A DNA stretch of 64,000 nucleotides from Micromonospora parva (GTDB lineage Bacteria > Actinomycetota > Actinomycetes > Mycobacteriales > Micromonosporaceae). Position numbers and translations under genes: made by a program. Where the stretch lies: NCBI RefSeq assembly GCF_000718515.1, contig NZ_JNZS01000008.1, forward strand, positions 62,001 through 126,000. The letters run 5' to 3'. The notes beneath the pieces are model-generated. The model was not told where the DNA came from. It did not search any database and saw only the letters and a list, made by a program, of their open reading frames with translations. Positions 1 to 8,107 of the stretch are shown here, in pieces (position 1 is the first letter of the stretch; each line of letters begins with the position of its first letter).

Positions 1-429
1 CGGATCCGGCACTCGGTGGACGCCCAGGATCCGCGGATCACCGTCACCGCCGGCGAGGTTCTCAGCGCCGGCGTGGGCCTCTGCTATGCCAAGTCGCACC
101 TGCTGGTGGCCGTGGCCCGGGCCGCCGGCGTTCCGGCCGGGTTGTGCTACCAACAGCTGACCGACGGGGGAAAGCCCTTCCTGCACGGCCTCGTTGCCGT
201 ATACCTTGCGGGCGGCTGGCATCGCCAGGACCCGCGCGGCAACCGCACCGGCATCGACGCCCAGTTCCGGCTCGGGCGTGAGCAACTGGCCTACCCGATC
301 ACCGACGGATCGACTGGCCTCGGTCTTCCTGAAGTGCACGTGCGCCCCTCGCCCAATGTGATCGCAGCCCTGCGCGGTGCTCGAGACGCTCTTGAACTGT
401 GCCGCGCCGGGTTGCCCGCTACGCCCTGA
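1..429 (+). CDS. Transglutaminase-like protein, 3' part only
   Basis: The reading frame is open from base 1, so the start lies outside the window and only the last ~142 codons are present. The visible part has the transglutaminase-like (papain-fold) triad pattern: a Cys in GLCYAKSHLL (codon at 82-84), a His in FLHGLVAVYL and an Asp in RQDPRGN. The CYAKSHLL stretch followed by a GLCYQ motif is typical of small bacterial transglutaminase-core proteins, which are often cysteine peptidases or of unknown substrate. The substrate cannot be told from this fragment. The gene ends about 60 bases before the terminator of the convergent tRNA-Lys gene. Confidence 0.8.
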   Translation, partial: RIRHSVDAQDPRITVTAGEVLSAGVGLCYAKSHLLVAVARAAGVPAGLCYQQLTDGGKPFLHGLVAVYLAGGWHRQDPRGNRTGIDAQFRLGREQLAYPITDGSTGLGLPEVHVRPSPNVIAALRGARDALELCRAGLPATP

Positions 430-489
430 GCTGGGACAGCGGATGCCGGGCACCCGCCGAGCCGCCATCCGCCGCGGCCGTACACGAAA

Positions 490-528
490 AAGGCCCCGGC
501 CCGGTGTGAACCACCAGGTCGGGGCCTT
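490..528 (-). terminator. Intrinsic terminator of tRNA-Lys copy 1
   Basis: A 12 bp inverted repeat (490-501 with 517-528, AAGGCCCC arm, one wobble) is followed on the minus strand by a T run. It sits 6 bases beyond the CCA end of the tRNA, so it should end the minus-strand transcript. Copy 2 of the tRNA has an equivalent hairpin at 4039-4077. Confidence 0.75.
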
Positions 529-534
529 GATCGT

Positions 535-610
535 TGGTGCGCCGCCAGGGACTCGAACCCCGAACCCGCGGATTAAGAGTCCGCTGCTCTGCCAGTTGAG
601 CTAGCGGCGC
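535..610 (-). tRNA. tRNA-Lys (anticodon CTT), copy 1
   Basis: The minus strand folds as a complete class I cloverleaf: 7 bp acceptor GCGCCGC/GCGGCGC, anticodon loop CTCTTAA giving CTT (Lys, codon AAG), T loop TTCGAGT and an encoded CCA (bases 535-537). The 76 nt gene is identical to the second copy at 4084-4159, and about 14 bases of 5' flank (CGATCGGCAACGG) are shared too. The two copies are direct repeats around a 3.5 kb gene segment. Confidence 0.97.
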
Positions 611-825
611 TCGATCGGCAACGGGACGAGACGCTAGCACGCCAGGGTGCCGCTGGGAAAACAGGGACACCCGCCTCAGTGTCCGCGCGGGCTACCCGGT
701 CAGGACCGCCGGGATCAGTGGCGAGAATCCGGCGGACCATGGCATTTTCGCCTCTCGTCGCCGACTGCGAGCTTTCCTAGGCTCCCTCTCGACACTCCTC
801 AACTGGAACGGAAACGGGGCGGACC

Positions 826-1260
826 GTGCTGCGCTACGTCATGCCCGTGGTGATCGGGCTGGTCTACGTCGGGCTCAACTCCCTCGTCCCGGAGCCGCAC
901 CGGCGACGCCTGAACGCGCTCGTCGTCACCGGCGCCGGGGCCGCCTACATCAGCGGTGGCGGGTTCGGGCTGTGGGAGTTGCTCTTCTGCGCGCTGCTGC
1001 TGGTGGTGGGCTACGCCGGGCTCACCTCGTACACCTTCATCGGCGTCGGGTGGCTCCTGCACACGGTCTGGGACGTGCTGCACCACCGGCGCGGCACCCC
1101 GATCATCCCGTCACTGCATGACTCGTCCTTGGGCTGCGCGCTCTGCGATCCGGTCATCGCGCTCTGGTGCTTCGCCGGTGGCCTGTCGGTGAGAGACCTG
1201 TACGGCCGGGTCGCGCGGCGGGCGACCGATGCGCGGCCGTCGGTGACCGCACGGTCCTGA
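826..1260 (+). CDS. DUF6010-family small membrane protein
   Basis: A 144-residue protein with about four hydrophobic segments (roughly 4-20, 30-45, 48-68 and 105-125). The pattern GWLLHTVWDVLHHRRGTP followed by a CALCDPVIALWCFAGG motif resembles the DUF6010 family of unknown function. A GTG start is used. A possible -10 box TAGGCT lies at 778-783, leaving a leader of about 35 bases. It is the first gene inside the segment bracketed by the two tRNA-Lys copies. No catalytic role can be assigned. Confidence 0.7.
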   Translation: MLRYVMPVVIGLVYVGLNSLVPEPHRRRLNALVVTGAGAAYISGGGFGLWELLFCALLLVVGYAGLTSYTFIGVGWLLHTVWDVLHHRRGTPIIPSLHDSSLGCALCDPVIALWCFAGGLSVRDLYGRVARRATDARPSVTARS

Positions 1261-1276
1261 CTGGTTGAATTCCGCC

Positions 1277-2212
1277 ATGCACACAGTGGCCGTGCTCGCC
1301 CTCGACAGTGTCGTCCCGTTCGATCTGGCCACCCCGATGGAGGTCTTCCAGCGCACCCGCCTGCCGGACGGCCGCGCCGGCTACCGCGTTCTCGTCTGCG
1401 CCGCCACACCGACGGTCACCGCTGGGGCGTTCAGCATGGCGGTGCCGTGGGGCCTGGACGTGCTCGTCGACGCCGACACAGTCGTCGTGCCGGGCGTCTC
1501 CGACCCCGCCGCCGCGACGCCCGCAACGGTCCTCGACTCGCTGCGCGCCGCCGCCGCGAACGGTGCCCGGATCGCCTCGATCTGCGGTGGCGCGTTCACC
1601 CTCGCCGCCACCGGCCTGCTCGACGGGCAGCGCGCGACCACGCACTGGCTCGCCACCGACCGGCTCGCCGCCGAACATCCGCGGATCCAGGTCGACCCCA
1701 ACGTGCTCTACGTGGACAACGGCCAGTTCCTGACCTCCGCGGGCGCCGCCGCCGGGCTCGACCTGTGCCTGCACCTGGTCCGCCGCGACCACGGCGCCGC
1801 TGTCGCGGCCGCCACGGCGAGGTTGTCCGTCATGCCGCTGGAACGCGCGGGCGGGCAGGCGCAGTTCATCACGTACGAACCGCCCGCCGCCGACGGGGCG
1901 ACCCTGGAGCCGCTGCTGACCTGGATGCGCGACAACGCCCGGCGCGAGCTGACCCTCGCCGACATCGCCCGCCACGCCGGCTTGAGCACCCGGACGCTGA
2001 ACCGGCACTTCCGCGACCAGACCGGCACCAGCCCGCTACGGTGGCTGCACCGGGTCCGCGTTCACCAGGCGCAGCATCTCCTGGAAACCACCGTCCATCC
2101 CGTCGACCGGGTGGCGACGCAGGTGGGTTTCGGCTCCACCACCGCCTTCCGGGACTGCTTCAAGCGCATCACCGGCACCAGCCCGCAGGCGTATCGGCGG
2201 AGCTTCCGGTGA
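1277..2212 (+). CDS. GlxA/FtrA-type AraC-family transcriptional regulator
   Basis: 311 residues from ATG 1277, which fits the family N-terminus (MHTVAVLALDSVVPFDLATPMEVF) better than a TTG four codons upstream. Residues ~1-180 form a DJ-1/PfpI (GATase1-like) ligand domain with the elbow Cys in ASICGGAF. Residues ~210-305 form a double helix-turn-helix AraC domain ending in TGTSPQAYRRSF. Members of this architecture sense small metabolites and usually activate neighbouring genes. It begins 16 bases after the DUF6010 gene, so the two may be cotranscribed, and converges with the SDR gene downstream. The ligand is unknown. Confidence 0.88.
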   Translation: MHTVAVLALDSVVPFDLATPMEVFQRTRLPDGRAGYRVLVCAATPTVTAGAFSMAVPWGLDVLVDADTVVVPGVSDPAAATPATVLDSLRAAAANGARIASICGGAFTLAATGLLDGQRATTHWLATDRLAAEHPRIQVDPNVLYVDNGQFLTSAGAAAGLDLCLHLVRRDHGAAVAAATARLSVMPLERAGGQAQFITYEPPAADGATLEPLLTWMRDNARRELTLADIARHAGLSTRTLNRHFRDQTGTSPLRWLHRVRVHQAQHLLETTVHPVDRVATQVGFGSTTAFRDCFKRITGTSPQAYRRSFR

Positions 2213-2313
2213 CCGCGACGCCCGGGCACCCGATGGGCAGGGATGACGCAGCCGCTGTGCAGCAGCCGGCCCGACGCCGAGCAGCGTCGGGCCAGCGCGA
2301 GAGCCGCGAACCG

Positions 2314-3045
2314 TCACCAGGGCACCACACCTGCGTCCTCGAAGAATCCACCGGTGGGGCCTCCGTCGGGCAGTGTGGCCAGGCGGATGGCGGTCGCCGC
2401 GCCCTCCCGGGGAGTACGCACGCCACGGAAGCCGTTGAGGTCGGTGGCGACGTAGCCCGGGCAGGCGCAGTTGATGAGGATGTTCGTGTCCGCCAGTTCC
2501 CGGACGTACTGAAGGGTCACCGCGTTCAGGAACGACTTCGAGGGCGCGTAGGCGACAGCGACCGGCCCTGTGGAGGTCTCACCACCGGGACCTGACTGTC
2601 GGGCCAGAGAACCGACGCTGCTGGACATGTTCACGATGCGCGGCGAGGCCGACCGGCCGAGTAACGGCAGCATGGCGTTCGTCACCCGGATGACGCCGAT
2701 GACGTTGGTCTCCACCACCGTGCGGATGACGGCCGGATCGACGCTGCTCGGCTGCTGCGGCCCGCCGCCGGTGATTCCGGCGTTGTTGACCAGGGCATCG
2801 AGGCGTCCGGCGCGTTCGGCGATCAGGTCGGCTGCGGCGGCGACACTGCGGTCGTCGGTGACATCCAACGGGACACCGAAGGCGTCGACGCCGGCGTCCC
2901 GCAGCCGCGCCACCGCCGCGTCCCGCCGGGTTTGCTCACGCGCCCCGACACCCACGCTCCAACCCAGCGCACACAGGCCTGCCGCGATCTCGTACCCGAT
3001 GCCCTTGTTGGCCCCGGTGACCAGGGCGATCTTCTTGTCACTCAT
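2314..3045 (-). CDS. Short-chain dehydrogenase/reductase (SDR)
   Basis: 243 residues with the classical SDR pattern: TGANKGIG cofactor motif (10-17), NNAG (87-90), catalytic Ser near 141-143 and YxxxK at Tyr166/Lys170. It resembles carbonyl-reductase-like SDRs that use NADPH. The substrate is unknown. The gene is divergent from the LysR regulator at 3154 and shares its control region, the usual layout of an LTTR and its target, so regulation by that protein is inferred. ATG start. Confidence 0.9.
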   Translation of the reverse strand: MSDKKIALVTGANKGIGYEIAAGLCALGWSVGVGAREQTRRDAAVARLRDAGVDAFGVPLDVTDDRSVAAAADLIAERAGRLDALVNNAGITGGGPQQPSSVDPAVIRTVVETNVIGVIRVTNAMLPLLGRSASPRIVNMSSSVGSLARQSGPGGETSTGPVAVAYAPSKSFLNAVTLQYVRELADTNILINCACPGYVATDLNGFRGVRTPREGAATAIRLATLPDGGPTGGFFEDAGVVPW

Positions 3046-3099
3046 GTCTTCGACTCTGAATCGCGGCTGGCGAGCCGTCCAAGACCACCTGAGTCACGG

Positions 3100-3120
3100 G
3101 CGATACCCTCACGGTATCGC
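3100..3120. promoter_or_regulatory. LysR-type operator (T-N11-A palindrome)
   Basis: Perfect inverted repeat GCGATACC-N5-GGTATCGC containing T-N11-A (T3104, A3116), the classical LTTR recognition box. It lies between the divergent SDR and LysR genes, just upstream of the lysR -10 box, so it could serve autorepression and SDR activation together. Confidence 0.75.
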
Positions 3121-3141
3121 CGCACCTACGTACCTCCCAGC

Positions 3142-3147
3142 TAGGCT
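3142..3147 (+). promoter_or_regulatory. -10 box of the LysR gene (leaderless)
   Basis: TAGGCT lies exactly six bases before the GTG start, which implies transcription begins at or next to the start codon. No Shine-Dalgarno sequence is present. Confidence 0.55.
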
Positions 3148-3153
3148 CTACGG

Positions 3154-4002
3154 GTGGAGACACGAGAGCTGCGGTACTTCGTCGCCGTGGCCGAGGAGTT
3201 GCATTTCGGCCGAGCAGCGCAACGCCTGGGCATAGCCCAGCCTCCATTGTCGCGGGCGATCAGTCAGCTCGAACGTCGTCTGGGTGCCACCTTGTTGAGG
3301 CGTGACAGCCGGTCGGTGACCCTGACCGAAGCCGGTGCGGTCCTGCTGCACGAAGGACGAGCAGCGCTGGACGCTGTGGAAGCTGCCGAACATCGCACCC
3401 GCCGCGCAGCTCTCGCCGTCACCGGTCACCCTGGCGTCGTCCTGGCGACCAAGGCTGGAGCGTCCAGCGAGTTGCTCGCGAAGCTGCTGAACGCCTACGC
3501 CACCGAACCTGGATCGGTCGACGTCGACGTGATGCTGTGTGGCCCCGGCGAACAGGAACGACTGTTGCGAACCGGCCGTGCCGATGTCGCGATCCTTCAC
3601 CACCCGTTCGACAACCTCAGCGGGTTCGACACCGAGGAACTGTTCACCGAGGGCCAGGTCGCCATCCTCCCGGCCGGCCACCCCCTCACCACTCGCGGGA
3701 GTTTGCAGCTGAGCGAGGTGACCGAGCTGCCCGACCTGCCTCTACCGCGCTGGCCCGGGGATGATGGCACCTATCCCGACGGCCCGGGTCCTGAGGCACG
3801 GAGCCACTCACAACTTTTGCAGCTCACCTCCCTTGGCCGGACCTTGCTGGTCGTGCCTGACTCCGCCCGATCCCAGCTGAACGACGATGTCGTCGCAGTG
3901 CCGATCGTGGACGCGCCGGACGTCACCACGGTCATCGCCTGGCCCCCGCACAGCCGTTCCCGAGCCGTCGCTGATCTTGTACGAGCCGCACTCCGCCTCT
4001 AG
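3154..4002 (+). CDS. LysR-family transcriptional regulator
   Basis: 282 residues. Residues 1-60 are the LysR winged helix-turn-helix (ELRYFVAVAEELHFGRAAQRLGIAQPPLSRAISQLE); residues ~90-280 are the periplasmic-binding-like effector domain. The GTG start is supported by the domain boundary and by the -10 box six bases upstream. It is divergent from the SDR gene with a perfect T-N11-A palindrome between them, so it probably controls itself and the SDR. The effector is unknown. It is the last gene in the segment flanked by the tRNA-Lys repeats. Confidence 0.93.
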   Translation: METRELRYFVAVAEELHFGRAAQRLGIAQPPLSRAISQLERRLGATLLRRDSRSVTLTEAGAVLLHEGRAALDAVEAAEHRTRRAALAVTGHPGVVLATKAGASSELLAKLLNAYATEPGSVDVDVMLCGPGEQERLLRTGRADVAILHHPFDNLSGFDTEELFTEGQVAILPAGHPLTTRGSLQLSEVTELPDLPLPRWPGDDGTYPDGPGPEARSHSQLLQLTSLGRTLLVVPDSARSQLNDDVVAVPIVDAPDVTTVIAWPPHSRSRAVADLVRAALRL

Positions 4003-4038
4003 CGGCTGACATCGCCTCGTCGCACCGACGTACGCGAA

Positions 4039-4077
4039 AAGGCCCTGACCGGCAGAGATCTGCCAGGTCAGGGCCTT
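4039..4077 (-). terminator. Intrinsic terminator of tRNA-Lys copy 2
   Basis: Perfect 12 bp inverted repeat (AAGGCCCTGACC at 4039-4050 with 4066-4077), followed by a T run on the minus strand and six bases past the tRNA CCA end. It has the same position and architecture as the copy 1 terminator, but a partly different stem sequence. Confidence 0.75.
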
Positions 4078-4083
4078 GCTCGT

Positions 4084-4159
4084 TGGTGCGCCGCCAGGGA
4101 CTCGAACCCCGAACCCGCGGATTAAGAGTCCGCTGCTCTGCCAGTTGAGCTAGCGGCGC
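4084..4159 (-). tRNA. tRNA-Lys (anticodon CTT), copy 2
   Basis: Identical over all 76 bases to the tRNA-Lys at 535-610: CTT anticodon, encoded CCA at 4084-4086 and the same ~14 base 5' flank. It lies between the lysR gene and the L,D-transpeptidase pair, both on the opposite strand. Confidence 0.97.
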
Positions 4160-4347
4160 TCGATCGGCAACGGAGAGAAGATTAGCACCCGGTCGAGCCG
4201 GGCTCCAATCCGGTTACCCGGCTCCCCCCTTCGGTCGAGCTTACCGGGCATATGGCTACAAAAGCCCCCGTGTACGAAAGTCCGGGGCGTGGGTGGCGGC
4301 GCTGATACGGCACGATGTCCGCCAGGTACGCGAGAACAGAGGTGGGG

Positions 4348-5610
4348 ATGGCACGGTTCACGCGAGCCGGGGCGGTGGTGGGCGCCCTGGCCCTGGCGGC
4401 GTCGCTGGCACTGGCCGGGTGCGGCGGCGACGAGAAGAAGCCGGAATTCGTTGGCGGGGCGTCGTCGGACGCGAGTGCCGCCCCTGGTTCAGCCGCGCCG
4501 TCGGCGCCGAGCGCACCGAGCGGCCCGCCGCTCACCCTGAGCCCGGCCGACGGCACGAAGAACCGGCCGGTGAGCACGGAGATCAGCGCGAAGCTCCCGG
4601 GTGGCGGGAAGGTGTCAGCGGTGACCCTGACGGCGGACGGTGGTGGCTCGGTCGAGGGCAAGCTGCGTACCGATGGTTCGTCCTGGGTGCCGTCCGCGCC
4701 GTTGAAGTGGGGCACCCGCTACACGGCCACGGTGACGGCGAGCGCGTCGGACGGCACGAGCAGCCAGGGCACCAGCAGCTTCACCACGATGGCCAAGCCG
4801 AAGTCGACGATCGGCTCGGGCCTGTACCTCTTCGACGACAAGAGCTACGGGGTGGCCATGCCCGTGGTCACCGAGTTCCACCCGGGCATCCCGAAGAAGG
4901 ACCGCGCGGCGGTGCAGAAGCGGATGTTCGTCAAGACCGACCCGCCGCAGCCGGGTGCCTGGCACTGGGTCAGCAACGGCACGCAGGCCTACTACCGGGC
5001 CCCCGAGTACTGGAAGCCCGGCACCACCATCACCGTGCGGATCGCCCTGGCCGGCATGCCGCTGAGCAACGGCCGGTACGGCGACATCGACCGCAAGGCC
5101 ACCGCCAAGATCGGCCGGTCGTTCGAGATGAAGGTCGACAACGCCAACAAGAAGATGACGGTGTACGAGAACGGCGCGCCGGTGCGCACCATCCCGGTGA
5201 GCCTGGGCAAGAAGAGCACGCCGTCGTCGAGCGGCACGATGGTGGTGATGGAGAAGAAGGAAGCCACAGTCTTCGACACCCGGGACGACCCGGACCCGGC
5301 CAACCGTTACGTGACCGACATTCAGTTCGCCCAGCGGCTGACCTGGGGTGGCGAGTACATCCACGCCGCGCCCTGGTCGGAGCACGTGCAGGGGCGGCGG
5401 AACGTCTCGCACGGCTGCGTGAACGTGTCGATGGCAAACGCCCGGTGGTTGTTCGACAAGACCCGGATCGGTGATCCGATCACGATCAAGGGGACCGAGC
5501 GCAGGATCGCCGCTGGCAACGGTTGGACGGCGTGGAGCCTGAGCTGGTCGGAGTTCGTCAAGGGCAGCGCGTTGCCGGTGCCCAGTGGTGGAGCCGGTCC
5601 GGCGATCTGA
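4348..5610 (+). CDS. L,D-transpeptidase lipoprotein, first tandem copy
   Basis: 420 residues from ATG 4348, chosen over ATG 4315 because it follows a GAGGTGGGG ribosome site and puts a signal peptide at the N-terminus. Lipobox LALAGC gives lipidated Cys25. A Ser/Ala/Pro linker (~40-65) leads to an Ig-like domain (~65-140), a second beta domain, and a YkuD catalytic domain (~240-375) with HAAPW and SHGCVNVS, nucleophile Cys357. Such enzymes form 3-3 crosslinks in peptidoglycan on the outer face of the membrane. It is followed 247 bases later by a paralogue of the same architecture, including the shared stretch IPVSLGKKSTPSSSGTMVV. Confidence 0.95.
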   Translation: MARFTRAGAVVGALALAASLALAGCGGDEKKPEFVGGASSDASAAPGSAAPSAPSAPSGPPLTLSPADGTKNRPVSTEISAKLPGGGKVSAVTLTADGGGSVEGKLRTDGSSWVPSAPLKWGTRYTATVTASASDGTSSQGTSSFTTMAKPKSTIGSGLYLFDDKSYGVAMPVVTEFHPGIPKKDRAAVQKRMFVKTDPPQPGAWHWVSNGTQAYYRAPEYWKPGTTITVRIALAGMPLSNGRYGDIDRKATAKIGRSFEMKVDNANKKMTVYENGAPVRTIPVSLGKKSTPSSSGTMVVMEKKEATVFDTRDDPDPANRYVTDIQFAQRLTWGGEYIHAAPWSEHVQGRRNVSHGCVNVSMANARWLFDKTRIGDPITIKGTERRIAAGNGWTAWSLSWSEFVKGSALPVPSGGAGPAI

Positions 5611-5857
5611 GGCGTCGGCGCGTTACGCCGGCTCCGTCGTTGGCGGGGCCGGCGTACCCTTGCACTCCCGCCGCGCGAGGGCTGCACGGCGACCCCGCGA
5701 TCCCCGCACGGAGACGAGCCAGGCTCACGAAACGCCGAATAGTAGCAGAATTTGGACACTATTGATGGCGTGTTTCGGTTCACCCTCGGCAACCGGGGCC
5801 GGCTCTGGCGCGTCAGTAGGAGACGATGGGGCAGCGACCACGACTGTGAGGGAAACC

Positions 5858-7150
5858 ATGCGAGCTAGCCAGGACCAGCTGATCAGGCCCGGTGGGCGAC
5901 GCCGCGTGTTCGCGGCGGGGCTTCTCGCCGTGGCGCTGGCCTTCACCTCCGCCTGCACCGACGGCGACGGCGGCAAGCCGTCCTCGTGGCACGGCGGCGG
6001 CGAGAACCCCGCACCGAAGGCCGCGGCGACGATCAGTGAGCCGGCGGCCGACGCCAAGGACGTGCCGGCGTCCACCGGCATCACCTTCACCACGAAGGAC
6101 GCCGTGGAGACCGCTGTCGAGCTGAAGGACTCCGCCGGCAAGACGGTCGAGGGCAGCCTCGCCAAGGACGGTACGTCGTGGTTGCCGGCCGGCGCGCTGG
6201 CGTACGGCACGAGCTACACGGCGACAGTGACCGCCACCGGCGACGACGGGCGTCCGGCCACCGCCACCAGCACCTTCACCACCATGGCCAAGCCCGGCAA
6301 CCAGGTTCGGGTGAGCAGCTTCCTCGGTGACAACCAGGTGGTCGGGGTGGGCATGCCGCTGATCGTGAAGTTCAGCCGGAACATCCCGGAGGACTACCGC
6401 GACGACGTGCAGCGCCGGATGACAGTCACCTCGACCCCGGCGCAGGAGGGGATCTGGCACTGGGTCAGCCCCACCGAGATCCGGTACCGGCCGAAGGAGT
6501 TCTGGAAGCCCAACAGCACTGTCTCCTACCGGGTGCAGGCGGGTGGCCTGCCGATGGGTGCGGGTTGGTACGGCCGCGCCGACCTCTCGGTGGACGTCAA
6601 GATCGGCGCGGCGGTGGTCATGACGGTCGACAACAAGACCAAGCGGATGACGGTGACCCGCAACGGCTCGGTGATCAAGACCATCCCGGTCAGCCTGGGC
6701 AAGAAGAGCACCCCGTCGTCCAGCGGCACCATGGTCGTGATCGAGAAGCTGCGCAAGACGGTCTTCGACACGTTCGAGGAGCTGGGCCCGGAGGAGGGCT
6801 ACCGCACCAAGATTGACTTCGCGCAGCGCCTTACCTGGGGTGGTGAGTTCATCCACGCGGCACCCTGGTCCGAGGGGCAGCAGGGCAGCGTGAACGTGTC
6901 ACACGGCTGCGTGAACGTGTCGATGGCCAACGGCGACTGGCTCTTCAAGAACACCCAGATCGGCGACCCGATCACCGTCAAGGGCACCGAGCGCAAGCTG
7001 CAGAACGGCAACGGCTGGACCGACTGGAACATGAGCTGGGACGAGTACGTCAAGGGCAGTGCCATTCCGTACGAGCCCCCGGCCGACCCGGACACCACCA
7101 CCCCGAGCCCGGACGCGACGAGCGCCCCGTCCGCCACGCCGACCGCCTGA
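5858..7150 (+). CDS. L,D-transpeptidase lipoprotein, second tandem copy
   Basis: 430 residues from ATG 5858, preceded by GAGGGA. The upstream in-frame codons read as non-coding sequence. The signal peptide carries a twin-Arg-like RRR and a lipobox FTSAC (Cys33). Ig-like domains are followed by a YkuD domain with HAAPW and SHGCVNVS, nucleophile Cys351. The C-terminal ~20 residues are a Pro/Thr/Ser tail absent from the first copy. It acts on peptidoglycan like its neighbour; divergence is greatest in the N-terminal linker and Ig domain. It ends at a strong terminator (7163-7188). Confidence 0.95.
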   Translation: MRASQDQLIRPGGRRRVFAAGLLAVALAFTSACTDGDGGKPSSWHGGGENPAPKAAATISEPAADAKDVPASTGITFTTKDAVETAVELKDSAGKTVEGSLAKDGTSWLPAGALAYGTSYTATVTATGDDGRPATATSTFTTMAKPGNQVRVSSFLGDNQVVGVGMPLIVKFSRNIPEDYRDDVQRRMTVTSTPAQEGIWHWVSPTEIRYRPKEFWKPNSTVSYRVQAGGLPMGAGWYGRADLSVDVKIGAAVVMTVDNKTKRMTVTRNGSVIKTIPVSLGKKSTPSSSGTMVVIEKLRKTVFDTFEELGPEEGYRTKIDFAQRLTWGGEFIHAAPWSEGQQGSVNVSHGCVNVSMANGDWLFKNTQIGDPITVKGTERKLQNGNGWTDWNMSWDEYVKGSAIPYEPPADPDTTTPSPDATSAPSATPTA

Positions 7151-7162
7151 GCCACCCGAGCA

Positions 7163-7188
7163 AAAGCCCCCTCTGCGGAGGGGGCTTT
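7163..7188 (+). terminator. Intrinsic terminator after the transpeptidase pair
   Basis: 11 bp perfect stem AAAGCCCCCTC/GAGGGGGCTTT with a TGCG loop, 12 bases after the stop codon and ending in TTTCT. Confidence 0.85.
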
Positions 7189-7216
7189 CTCGTGGCTGCC
7201 CCTGCCTGACCCCCAA

Positions 7217-7256
7217 AACGACTCAGGCCCCCTCCGAAGAGGGGGCCTGAGTCGTT
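7217..7256 (-). terminator. Intrinsic terminator of tRNA-His
   Basis: 18 bp perfect stem with a 4-base loop, followed on the minus strand by TTTT. It is placed 8 bases past the tRNA-His 3' end. Its core (GCCCCCTC) matches the convergent terminator at 7163-7188. Confidence 0.85.
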
Positions 7257-7264
7257 GAAAGCAG

Positions 7265-7340
7265 TGGGGTGACTGATGGGAATTGAACCCACGACAACCG
7301 GGACCACAACCCGGTGCTCTGCCAACTGAGCTACAGCCAC
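7265..7340 (-). tRNA. tRNA-His (anticodon GTG)
   Basis: Class I cloverleaf on the minus strand with acceptor GTGGCTG/CAGTCAC, anticodon loop TTGTGGT giving GTG (His) and encoded CCA at 7265-7267. The base at 7341 encodes the extra G-1, facing C73, which is the histidine identity element. It lies 104 bases downstream of orn on the same strand, a linkage also seen in other actinobacteria. Confidence 0.96.
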
Positions 7341-7444
7341 CATGCCGCCGTCGCCCGGTCGATCGCTCCGGGCGGGGTGCGGACCAATAATAGCCACACC
7401 ACAGCCGGGCACGTCCAGCGGGTTGCCGGTCGGCGCGGCCGGGG

Positions 7445-8035
7445 TCAGAGTTCGGCGGCGATGGCCTTGGCGGTCTCGACATCCGGGCCGGGCAGCGGGA
7501 CGAAGACGGTGCGCCGGTAGTACTCCAACTCCCGGATGCTCTCCCGGATGTCGGCCAGCGCCCGGTGCGCGAGACCCTTCTGCGGCTGGCCGAAGTACAC
7601 CCGGGGGTACCAGCGACGGCAGAGTTCCTTGATCGACGACACGTCGATCATCCGGTAGTGCAGGTGCGCGTCGAGGCGGGGCATGTCCCGGGCGATGAAG
7701 CCCCGGTCGGTGGCGATCGAGTTGCCACACAGCGGGGCGGTACGCGGGTCCTTCACGAAGCCGCGGACGTACTCCAGGACCAGGTCCTCGGCTTCGGCGA
7801 GAGTGACCGCCGAGCGGCGGACCTCTTCGGTGAGGCCGGACTTGGCGTGCATCGTCTGCACAATCTCCGGCATCCCCTCCAGCGCCGCCTCGTCGGCGTG
7901 GATCACCACGTCGACACCGTCACCCAGCACGTTGAGGTCGGGATCGGTGACCAGTGCCGCAACCTCGATCAGTTTGTCCCTGCCGAGGTCCAACCCGGTC
8001 ATCTCACAGTCGATCCAGACGAGGAGATCAGCCAC
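7445..8035 (-). CDS. orn: Oligoribonuclease
   Basis: 196 residues of the DEDDh 3'-5' exonuclease family. It degrades 2-5 nt RNAs and linear pGpG to mononucleotides. Catalytic residues are visible: Asp9 and Glu11 (IDCEMTGLD), Asp110 (SIATDRGF), His157 and Asp162 ([11 protein letters not shown]). The GTG start has TAGGCT six bases upstream and no ribosome site, so the mRNA is probably leaderless. It is divergent from the GT87 gene, and tRNA-His follows on the same strand. Length and motifs are typical, so confidence is high. Confidence 0.97.
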   Translation of the reverse strand: MADLLVWIDCEMTGLDLGRDKLIEVAALVTDPDLNVLGDGVDVVIHADEAALEGMPEIVQTMHAKSGLTEEVRRSAVTLAEAEDLVLEYVRGFVKDPRTAPLCGNSIATDRGFIARDMPRLDAHLHYRMIDVSSIKELCRRWYPRVYFGQPQKGLAHRALADIRESIRELEYYRRTVFVPLPGPDVETAKAIAAEL

Positions 8036-8041
8036 CGGGAC

Positions 8042-8047
8042 AGCCTA
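8042..8047 (-). promoter_or_regulatory. -10 box of orn (leaderless)
   Basis: TAGGCT on the minus strand, exactly six bases before the GTG start. It is back-to-back with the GT87 promoter within a 72 bp divergent gap. Confidence 0.6.
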
Positions 8048-8095
8048 CGCGCAGCCCACGCCCTGTGGCTGCGCGCTCTCGGCGGACCGGACCGC

Positions 8096-8101
8096 TAGGG
8101 T
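8096..8101 (+). promoter_or_regulatory. -10 box of the GT87 gene (leaderless)
   Basis: TAGGGT exactly six bases before the GTG start at 8108; no ribosome site. Confidence 0.55.
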
Positions 8102-8107
8102 TTCGGG

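Noticed and set aside
1447..2595. Large Arg/Pro-rich plus-strand open frame over the GlxA-like gene
   Set aside because: Composition is that of an out-of-frame GC-rich shadow; the AraC-family frame explains the region.
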